Source of the DNA: JBFLVQ01 sp040758525
Lineage (GTDB): Bacteria; Acidobacteriota; Blastocatellia; Chloracidobacteriales; JADJPF01
Direction of reading: 5' to 3'
NCBI GenBank assembly: GCA_040758525.1
Contig: JBFLVQ010000227.1
Span: 1-12,776 of the forward strand
DNA length: 12,776 bases
This document shows positions 8,047 through 12,776 of this stretch, piece by piece (position 1 is the stretch's first letter; each line of letters opens with the position of its first letter). Both the position numbers and the translations under genes were made by a program. Under the pieces are notes generated by a model. That model ran no database searches, had not been told where the DNA came from, and worked only from the letters and a program-made list of their open reading frames with translations.

Positions 8047-8727
8047 ATGGGAGAGATGGTACATTTTCCTAGTAACGGAGGGACAACAAGTGGATACTTG
8101 GCACTGCCTCAAAACAGGCAAGGCGCGGGTATAATCGTGCTACAGGAATGGTGGGGATTGGTGCCTCACATTAAAGATATCGTAGACCGATTTGCCGCTC
8201 AGGGTTATGTTGCGTTAGCGCCGGATCTGTATCATGGTGAGACAGCCACCTCGCCAGATCGCGCTGGCAAACTGATGATGAGTCTGCGTATTGACGAAGC
8301 AGAAAAAGAATTAGGGGGTGCTGTCCAATACTTGCTCAATCATCAGACAGTACAGCCAAAGAAGATCGGTACAGTAGGTTTCTGCATGGGTGGAGCGCTT
8401 TCGCTTTATGCTGCCTCAAAGAATCCACAGGTAAATGCTTGTGTGGTCTTCTATGGTGGTTTTCCTGGCATAGAGCCAGATATTCCCAATCTGAAAGCAC
8501 CTGTGCTAGGCCTTTATGCTGCTAAAGATAGTTTTGTCACTGTTGATGCTGTCAAGCAACTAGAAGAGAGACTAAAAGCTGCTGGCAAGACAGTTGACGT
8601 TCATATTTACCCCAATGTCGATCATGGTTTCTTTAACGACACCCGCCCAGAAGTCTATAATCAGCAAGCTGCCAACGATGCTTGGCAACGTGTGCTCAAT
8701 TTTTATCAGCAAAACCTCACTGCTTAA
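8047..8727 (+). CDS. Dienelactone hydrolase family protein (alpha/beta hydrolase)
   Basis: This cytosolic enzyme of 226 residues has the size of carboxymethylenebutenolidase. The full catalytic set is present: Cys113 in the nucleophile elbow GFCMGG (111-116), Asp161 (AAKDSF), His193 (VDHGFF) and Glu34 (QEWWG), which in the family helps hold the Cys in place. Residues 27-33 form the first beta strand, and the oxyanion region lies next to it. No signal peptide is seen. AGGAGA (8035-8040) sits 6 bases before the ATG. Family members cleave dienelactones from aromatic degradation, but many chromosomal copies, like this one without any aromatic pathway genes beside it, have unknown substrates. The gene ends just before a strong hairpin, so it may be a one-gene transcript. 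Confidence 0.93.
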   Translation: MGEMVHFPSNGGTTSGYLALPQNRQGAGIIVLQEWWGLVPHIKDIVDRFAAQGYVALAPDLYHGETATSPDRAGKLMMSLRIDEAEKELGGAVQYLLNHQTVQPKKIGTVGFCMGGALSLYAASKNPQVNACVVFYGGFPGIEPDIPNLKAPVLGLYAAKDSFVTVDAVKQLEERLKAAGKTVDVHIYPNVDHGFFNDTRPEVYNQQAANDAWQRVLNFYQQNLTA

Positions 8728-8733
8728 GGTGTT

Positions 8734-8764
8734 GTGAGACTGTGAAAGTGCTTCACAGTCTCAC
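8734..8764 (+). terminator. Terminator-like hairpin after the hydrolase gene
   Basis: A perfect 13-bp stem (8734-8746 with 8752-8764) has the five-base loop AGTGC and starts seven bases after the hydrolase stop. The following tract, GATATTATTTGT, is T-rich but not a clean run, so it may end transcription less efficiently, or act as an mRNA-protecting 3' structure. Confidence 0.65.
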
Positions 8765-8869
8765 GATATTATTTGTATACAGCCACGGAAAAGCATTGGC
8801 TGGGGAAGGGAACTTTTTCTAGCCATAGGCGTTATTCCTAGCAAAGCCAGGAAAAAGGATTAACTAGTG

Positions 8870-8895
8870 GATCTAACAGATCTAATGGATCTGAA
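8870..8895. repeat. Three 9-bp tandem GATCT repeats
   Basis: GATCT recurs at 8870, 8879 and 8888, each nine bases apart, separated by TAACA/AATG-like spacers. The array sits just before the ribosome binding site of the small membrane protein gene and could be a slippage product or a short regulatory array. Confidence 0.55.
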
Positions 8896-8906
8896 GGGCA
8901 GTTGTT

Positions 8907-9206
8907 ATGTGGAAAGAGAAGAAATTACATTTGGCGTTGGTGTTATTGCTAGTGGTTGCATTTATTGGCGAACAACCAAGATTGCAAGAAGATCTACAGC
9001 GTGCACGACAAGGTATCAGTCAAGTACTACAGTTAAACGAAGTGGCTTATGGTTGGCATTCTTTTATGAAGGTGCTTGCCCGTAGCTATCGTGATCTAAG
9101 CTTCAGAATTCTCAAGGTTGAGTTAGACAGTCAGTATAAACCTACTGAGCACACTCCTAAGGCTGTTCCTACTCAGCCAGCAACTTGTCAATCTAAAGCC
9201 TGTTGA
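8907..9206 (+). CDS. Small single-pass membrane or exported protein, unknown
   Basis: I do not recognise this 99-residue protein. It starts with a short basic head (MWKEKKLH), a hydrophobic helix at about residues 9-20 (LALVLLLVVAFI), then a charged helical region (residues about 24-80) and a Pro/Thr-rich tail ending CQSKAC. The basic-then-hydrophobic N-terminus looks like an uncleaved membrane anchor or a signal peptide. AAGGG (8894-8898) lies 8 bases before the ATG. An overlapping frame opens with GTG at 8867 and also has an AAGGA site, but its product is Cys/Trp-rich and less protein-like, so the 8907 reading is preferred. The gene ends 45 bases from a convergent lipoprotein gene. Confidence 0.65.
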   Translation: MWKEKKLHLALVLLLVVAFIGEQPRLQEDLQRARQGISQVLQLNEVAYGWHSFMKVLARSYRDLSFRILKVELDSQYKPTEHTPKAVPTQPATCQSKAC

Positions 9207-9214
9207 AGGCTTTA
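9194..9214 (+). terminator. Weak hairpin at the end of the small membrane protein gene
   Basis: TAAAGCC (9194-9200) pairs with GGCTTTA (9208-9214), a 7-bp stem with a 7-base loop. It spans the stop codon of the small gene and lies in the 45-base convergent spacer. Only a loose pyrimidine run follows, so it is at best a weak terminator. Confidence 0.35.
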
Positions 9215-9251
9215 CTTCTATCGCTTAAATCTCTAGGAAAAAGCTTTTTAC

Positions 9252-10139
9252 TTAAGCCTCTAGCTGAACTACAAAACTGATAGTAATTATTTTGCCAGCG
9301 CGTTTGAACTGTGACCAAGCTTTGTAGCGTCCTGGTCGAGGAAATTGGGTGTGAAAACTTACACTAGTACTATTAGTTTCTATATGCTTATGTGTGTCAG
9401 CATTTTCATGACTGTGTGCGCCCTCTTGTGAATAACCACCCATAGGATGGCAATGGAGAAAGTCATTAGTATCCTCACTAATAATTACCAAATGGCCCAT
9501 TGCGCCTAGATAAGGTTCCAAATCAGTGACTGGCTTGCCAGTTTTAATATCAGTCAATTCGTAATTGAATATCACATCTTCACCGGCTTTAAGTATATTG
9601 AGAGAGGGCTGCATCTTCACCTTTAGCCCTTCTGATTCTTTGCTAAATTCACTATCTGGTATTAAGTTGGCAGGCAGCGCGGGTTGCTCGCCAACCACAA
9701 GAGTTTCGGGGAGATTTTGATCAGATCCATCTTTCGGTTTTACCCCTGCCCACATCTTATATTTACCAGCAGCGAGCTGCACTGTCTCAATAAATTTGCC
9801 ATCAGGTTGCAATTCTGGGTGTAGGTGATAGTAATTTTTCAGATCTGAACTGACAATGATCAGGTGCATCAATTTCTCATGTGCTACCTCATAGTTGGTT
9901 ACTATGTTGCCATTGGTATCTTTAATTAACAGACTCAATTTTACGGGCTTGTTTGCTGGTATTGTAGCGGGCTGAGAGGAGTATTCTAGGCGATAAGCTG
10001 GTAGTGTGGTTATAGGCTTTGGTGTAGGTGGTACCACCACAGCAGACTCTTGAATAGTTGTGGGCGCAGAACTACCACAGCCACTGAAACTGATGATAAG
10101 AAGTATCAATATAACGAATAAAGAGAAGCGTTGGAGCAT
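9252..10139 (-). CDS. Lipoprotein with two His-rich repeat domains, putative metal-binding
   Basis: This 295-residue protein has a lipoprotein signal peptide: a basic head, a hydrophobic run, then FSGC with Cys21 as the lipid-bearing residue. A Pro/Thr linker follows and then two related beta-rich domains of about 100-120 residues each. They share the pattern HLxIxSxDxxxxxHxHP: HLIIVSSDLKNYYHLHP (92-108, with H105/H107) and HLVIISEDTNDFLHCHP (216-232, with H229, C230, H231). The second domain carries an inserted loop with H242, H244, H250 and H252. Such proteins resemble YtkA/FixH-like copper or heavy-metal proteins, but I cannot name the family with confidence. Metal binding is inferred from the clustered His residues. 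GAGG lies 8 bases before the ATG. It is divergent from the gene at 10309 and no metal-transport gene lies beside it. Confidence 0.85.
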   Translation of the reverse strand: MLQRFSLFVILILLIISFSGCGSSAPTTIQESAVVVPPTPKPITTLPAYRLEYSSQPATIPANKPVKLSLLIKDTNGNIVTNYEVAHEKLMHLIIVSSDLKNYYHLHPELQPDGKFIETVQLAAGKYKMWAGVKPKDGSDQNLPETLVVGEQPALPANLIPDSEFSKESEGLKVKMQPSLNILKAGEDVIFNYELTDIKTGKPVTDLEPYLGAMGHLVIISEDTNDFLHCHPMGGYSQEGAHSHENADTHKHIETNSTSVSFHTQFPRPGRYKAWSQFKRAGKIITISFVVQLEA

Positions 10140-10308
10140 AGCTTTACCTCACAAGTAGCGAAAGAAAATACTATTTTTAACTTAGATTTCTTCATACTGT
10201 AAAGTCTTAACAGAAATAGTAGCTCTACTAATGAAAGATCACCGCTACAGTCAAGTTTTTATGTTATTATCGAAATTATACGTATAACTTGATCGGGAGC
10301 CGGCGTCT
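10140..10308. promoter_or_regulatory. Divergent intergenic region with a palindrome
   Basis: AT-rich, 169 bases between two divergent starts. It holds the perfect 12-bp palindrome TTATACGTATAA (10276-10287), nested inside the inverted pair TCAAGT (10251-10256) and ACTTGA (10287-10292). TATAAC at 10283-10288 could be a -10 box for the plus-strand gene, but no -35 fits. On the minus strand TTGACT (10249-10254) is a possible -35 with a poor -10. Confidence 0.45.
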
Positions 10309-10848
10309 ATGTCCTGGGAAGATTTAGATCAACTTTTGGCCATGGAATTGGGCGATGCGCCTGCTAGTAAGGTTGCCAAGCAGACCAGTTCATTGGAAAA
10401 CCATGTGCTCAATCGTGTGCAAGAAGCTTGTCCACGTGAAGAACTACTAGTTGCTGCCGATCGCCAGCCAGAGCCTGCTGAATCAACCATTGATAATACA
10501 CTAGAGCCTATCTACCAATATGTTGATGCGTTGTTGCCGATAATGAATCGTATACAGGATCTACTAGAAGCTTCGCTACAAATAGATAATCAAGAGCGTT
10601 TACAACTGCGCACACAACTAGCCGAACAGTTACTTGCCTTACCAGAAATAAAAGGACTTGATAAACCTAGTGTCTTTGCTGCAATGGCAACCTGTATAGA
10701 TGCTGCGAGCGCCTATGAAGTAGAAGTACGCCGCGCTGCCAATACTCGTTTGCGTAGACTAGCGCATAAATTAGCAGTCGTGCGGCGTGATGCTGAAGGC
10801 CGCCGCGAGCAGGCGATAGATCAATTCTTAGCCCGGTTAAGCCGTTAA
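10309..10848 (+). CDS. Helical protein of unknown function
   Basis: I do not recognise this 179-residue protein. The frame is long, Met-initiated and has GGGAG (10295-10299) 9 bases before the ATG, so the gene call is sound. Residues 1-60 are acidic and loosely ordered, with several Glu-rich pieces. From about residue 65 to the end the sequence is almost all helix-forming, with heptad-like Leu/Ile/Ala spacing and many Arg/Glu in the last 50 residues (RRAANTRLRRLAHKLAVVRRDAE), which fits a coiled coil. There is no signal peptide or membrane segment. It is divergent from the lipoprotein gene and converges on the zinc-ribbon gene with only 16 bases between stop codons, so the neighbours give no functional hint. 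Confidence 0.8.
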   Translation: MSWEDLDQLLAMELGDAPASKVAKQTSSLENHVLNRVQEACPREELLVAADRQPEPAESTIDNTLEPIYQYVDALLPIMNRIQDLLEASLQIDNQERLQLRTQLAEQLLALPEIKGLDKPSVFAAMATCIDAASAYEVEVRRAANTRLRRLAHKLAVVRRDAEGRREQAIDQFLARLSR

Positions 10849-10864
10849 GATCTAGCATCCTGCA

Positions 10865-11461
10865 TTAAGGAAATGAGACTGCCGTCTGATGTAACGACTC
10901 CCCTACATAACAATTGAGTTGTAACTGTTCTAGCTTAACTAAGTCAGTATTAAAGGGCTGTCCGTTTTTATTACGGAAAGAGCTCAATTCCAATGCCACC
11001 GTCTCATTGGTATTAAGCAGTGGTAGTACAAACTGCCAACAGCAGGGTTGTCCTGGAGTTTCAGGTTTGGCAGGATTGATAACCAGTTCTACTAGCTTCC
11101 AATCAAAGCTATCGTTATTAGTTACAATAAGCCGGTTGTCTTGATAACGTACATTGGCGCGTAGGAAACGTGCCACCTGCGGTTGCGAGACAACCAATCG
11201 AGGGGGTTCTTTACCCAGTCGTAGAGCCGCACGTTGTAGAATAAACCCCACAATTACGAGCAGCAAGCAGCCAGCGACAACACGCAGCCAAGAGAGACGT
11301 CCAGACTGCGAAGCATAATCAATAAAGCGGCGTGAATAGCCTTTGCTACTGCCACTAGCTGACCCGCTACGTAAGGTTACAACTAATGGAGTAAAACAAC
11401 GACGACAATTTAGCTCATCTTCATCATTGATCAGCTTGCAAGTTGGACAGGCTATGCTCAC
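10865..11461 (-). CDS. Zinc-ribbon single-pass membrane protein, unknown function
   Basis: I start the gene at a GTG (11461), giving 198 residues. The frame can also be read from a TTG at 11482, but the zinc ribbon then begins late, and AGGAG lies inside the extra codons, about 11 bases before the GTG. The N-terminus carries four Cys (5, 8, 19, 22, in CPTC and CRRC), a zinc ribbon. A Ser/Gly-rich, basic linker follows, then one transmembrane helix (about 58-76) and an outside domain of about 110 residues with a Cys pair (CCW). The order of ribbon, linker, helix and beta-rich outer domain is common in bacterial proteins of unknown role. The outer part resembles no family I can name. The topology is inferred. 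Confidence 0.75.
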   Translation of the reverse strand: MSIACPTCKLINDEDELNCRRCFTPLVVTLRSGSASGSSKGYSRRFIDYASQSGRLSWLRVVAGCLLLVIVGFILQRAALRLGKEPPRLVVSQPQVARFLRANVRYQDNRLIVTNNDSFDWKLVELVINPAKPETPGQPCCWQFVLPLLNTNETVALELSSFRNKNGQPFNTDLVKLEQLQLNCYVGESLHQTAVSFP

Positions 11462-11704
11462 ACAGAACTCTACTCCTAACAATCAATTATTTGCCAATTT
11501 AATCATTAATCATATTTGACCGCAAGTTGAGAATAAGCCACTCTTCTTGCCTACTTTCAATTGGATTAGTTTAAATGAATCTATTTAACTGCTGACACAC
11601 GACTGTGTTGATTTGAGTACATACTGCTCTTCTAGCGTATCTGTGACCGCTGATTTTGCGTATTTTTTTACCAATACTAGGGCAAAGAGGTTTTGGCTTG
11701 TAAT

Positions 11705-11733
11705 TTGCTCTACCAGAGGCTGAAGCTTATACA
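11705..11733 (+). promoter_or_regulatory. Candidate sigma-70 type promoter of the TPR gene
   Basis: TTGCTC (11705-11710) and TATACA (11728-11733) are separated by 17 bases, the usual spacing. The -35 match is only three of six and the -10 match four of six. Transcription would start near 11740, inside the palindrome that follows. Confidence 0.35.
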
Positions 11734-11735
11734 AG

Positions 11736-11757
11736 CTGATCATCGTGCGATGGTCGG
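11736..11757 (+). promoter_or_regulatory. Inverted repeat at the predicted start of the TPR transcript
   Basis: CTGATCATCG (11736-11745) pairs with CGATGGTCGG (11748-11757), ten pairs with two wobbles and a two-base gap. It overlaps the expected transcription start, so it could be an operator for a repressor or a stem in the 5' leader. Confidence 0.4.
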
Positions 11758-11777
11758 TAATAAGAGAAGAGGTATTT

Positions 11778-12647
11778 ATGCAAAGATTGAAGATAGGTTT
11801 TAAGCTTTTAGCACTTGCGCTCACCACCCTATTTTGCTTGCCCACTTTGAGTGCAGCAGAAGTGCAGCGTAAGATCGATAAGATAATAACAAGCAAAAAG
11901 CTGCCTAATGTGATCGAGCAATTGCCAGAAGAGCAGGCAGACACTGTTAATCAGGCTAGTATACATAACAATCGTGGCGTTGATTTAGCAAATCAGGGCA
12001 ATGTAGATGCTGCCATTGAGGAATTTCTCATGGCAATTGAGCTTAACCCCACAGATAGTGACGCTCACTATAATTTAGGTATTGCGTTAGTGAATAAGAG
12101 CCGCATCGACGAGGCGATCAAACAGTTTCATATAGCGATCAATCTCAATCCTGAAAATGCCGATGCTTACTACAACCTAGGGCTTGCGCTTACTAATAAA
12201 GGCGAACTCGACCGCGCTTTGCAGGCATTGCAGACAGCCGTAGAACTTAATCCTAAAGATGCTTCGGCCTATAACAATCTTGCCATTGTACTAGCGAAGA
12301 AAGGCGATGTAGATGGCGCTATACAAGCCTTGCGTAGTGCTATCAAACTTAATCCGCGATTGTCTGACACTCACTACAACTTAGGCATTGCATTAGCTAA
12401 CAAAGGGGCGTTGGTAGATGCTATCAGTGAGTTCTACCGTGCTTTGGAACTAGCTCCTAACGATGCTAATGCAGCTTATAACCTAGGAGCTGCGCTCTAT
12501 CAGGCAGGCCGTTACGCAGAAGCACAAACAGCCCTGGAGCGCTATCTAGAACTAGCACCACAGGCAGATAATCGTGAGCAGGTACGTAAAATCCTCACCC
12601 TACTTAAGCAGCAGAATCAGACACCACAACTGCCCACCCAGCCTTGA
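11778..12647 (+). CDS. Secreted tetratricopeptide-repeat protein
   Basis: This 289-residue protein begins with a Sec signal peptide (residues 1-27, hydrophobic core LALALTTLFCLP, cleavage near SAA-EV). After a charged region rich in Lys/Glu/Gln (30-59), six consecutive 34-residue TPRs fill residues about 60-263. Each carries the usual Tyr-Asn-Leu-Gly and Ala-x-x-x-Ala pattern and ends in LNP or LAP. A Gln/Pro-rich tail ends the protein. TPRs make a superhelix that binds partner proteins, so this is probably a periplasmic or surface scaffold; the partner is unknown. I start at 11778, with AAGAGG (11767-11772) 5 bases upstream, rather than at the earlier in-frame ATG at 11745. The gene is divergent from the zinc-ribbon gene and ends in a strong terminator. 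Confidence 0.9.
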   Translation: MQRLKIGFKLLALALTTLFCLPTLSAAEVQRKIDKIITSKKLPNVIEQLPEEQADTVNQASIHNNRGVDLANQGNVDAAIEEFLMAIELNPTDSDAHYNLGIALVNKSRIDEAIKQFHIAINLNPENADAYYNLGLALTNKGELDRALQALQTAVELNPKDASAYNNLAIVLAKKGDVDGAIQALRSAIKLNPRLSDTHYNLGIALANKGALVDAISEFYRALELAPNDANAAYNLGAALYQAGRYAEAQTALERYLELAPQADNREQVRKILTLLKQQNQTPQLPTQP

Positions 12648-12659
12648 TCACTCTACCCA

Positions 12660-12694
12660 GTGGCCAACCCACAGGTTGGCCACCGCTATTTTTT
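12660..12694 (+). terminator. Rho-independent terminator of the TPR gene
   Basis: A perfect 10-bp stem, GTGGCCAACC (12660-12669) with GGTTGGCCAC (12674-12683) and loop CACA, is followed by a T-rich tract at 12687-12694. It starts 12 bases after the TPR stop codon. It also lies just past the stop codon of the convergent partial gene, so it may serve both strands, though the minus side lacks a T-run. Confidence 0.9.
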
Positions 12695-12776
12695 CGCTCC
12701 CTGACTTTTTCCCTGCTTACTAAGAAACTGCAATCTTTCTATTGCTGATCTAGTAGAGTTTTCCGCAAGCTCGAGT
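12686..12776 (-). CDS. Probable 3' end of a minus-strand gene cut by the window edge
   Basis: Reading the minus strand, a frame open from the window edge (12775) to a TAG at 12686-12688 gives 29 residues. They begin LELAENSTRSAIERLQFLSK and finish in a Lys/Gly/Gln-rich tail ending GAKK. The composition (a charged helix, then a basic tail) looks like a genuine C-terminus, and the stop sits right by the shared terminator hairpin. The family cannot be judged from so few residues, and a chance open frame of this length is possible. Confidence 0.45.
   Translation of the reverse strand, partial: LELAENSTRSAIERLQFLSKQGKSQGAKK

Larger units (their letters stand above)
11462..11777. other. 316-bp divergent spacer
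   Basis: No convincing gene lies here. A minus-strand frame from 11743 to 11585 would give about 52 residues but has no ribosome binding site, so I leave it out. The region is AT-rich in its left third. The right third contains the candidate promoter of the TPR gene, a hairpin at 11736-11757 and a small ACACA/TGTGT hairpin near 11590-11605. Promoters for the minus-strand zinc-ribbon gene must also lie here but none stands out. Confidence 0.5.

Noticed and set aside
8867..9085. A 72-residue frame starting with GTG before the small membrane gene
   Set aside because: It has an AAGGA site, but the product is rich in Cys and Trp with no fold-like pattern, while the overlapping frame at 8907 encodes a clear hydrophobic segment. 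Kept only as a doubt.
9223..9257. GCTTAA/TTAAGC inverted repeat with AAAAAGCTTTTT between the convergent genes
   Set aside because: The stem is only six AT-rich pairs and the inner palindrome cannot form a proper loop; probably low-complexity spacer.
11585..11944. A 119-residue minus-strand frame overlapping the TPR gene
   Set aside because: Over half of it is antisense to the signal peptide and start of the TPR gene, and neither it nor its shorter form from 11743 has a ribosome binding site.
12000..12540. Tandem DNA repeats of about 102 bp
   Set aside because: These are the coding trace of the six TPR units and are not conserved enough at the base level to be a separate repeat element.

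Overview
The window comes from a bacterial chromosome of moderate base composition. It is mostly housekeeping and cell-envelope genes, with the tail of a mobile intron at the left edge. The organism cannot be fixed from sequence alone. Genes with Shine-Dalgarno sites, a Tat-exported TldD paired with TldE, a SYLF protein, a lipoprotein and a tetratricopeptide-repeat (TPR) protein suit a Gram-negative, diderm bacterium. The Tat-signal TldD type and several small orphan envelope genes recall Acidobacteriota (Blastocatellia-like), but this is a low-confidence inference.

Left part (1-4232). Bases 1 to about 124 hold the 3' end of a group II intron on the plus strand, with an intact domain V hairpin. 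Ten or so bases later, on the minus strand, comes the end of a compact operon transcribed right to left: tldD (Tat signal, HExxxH zinc peptidase), tldE (non-catalytic partner) and deoB (phosphopentomutase). The gaps are only 3 and 18 bases.

Middle (4233-9206). A 122-bp divergent promoter region separates tldD from priA, the replication-restart helicase. On the plus strand follow a tiny two-helix membrane protein, a secreted SYLF-domain protein, a dienelactone-hydrolase-family enzyme ending in a strong hairpin, and a small single-pass membrane protein.

Right part (9252-12776). A minus-strand lipoprotein carries a duplicated His-rich domain. It is divergent from an unrecognised 179-residue helical protein, which converges on a zinc-ribbon, single-pass membrane protein on the minus strand. 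That gene is divergent from a secreted six-repeat TPR protein across a 316-bp spacer that holds a candidate promoter and a hairpin. A near-perfect terminator closes the TPR gene. The last 90 bases look like the 3' end of another minus-strand gene cut by the window edge.

No CRISPR array, tRNA, rRNA, transposase or defence system was seen. The points most worth a second look are the intron end next to deoB, the Tat-signal TldD with a signal-less TldE and an Asp at the usual third zinc ligand, the two-domain His-rich lipoprotein, and the palindromes in the two divergent spacers.
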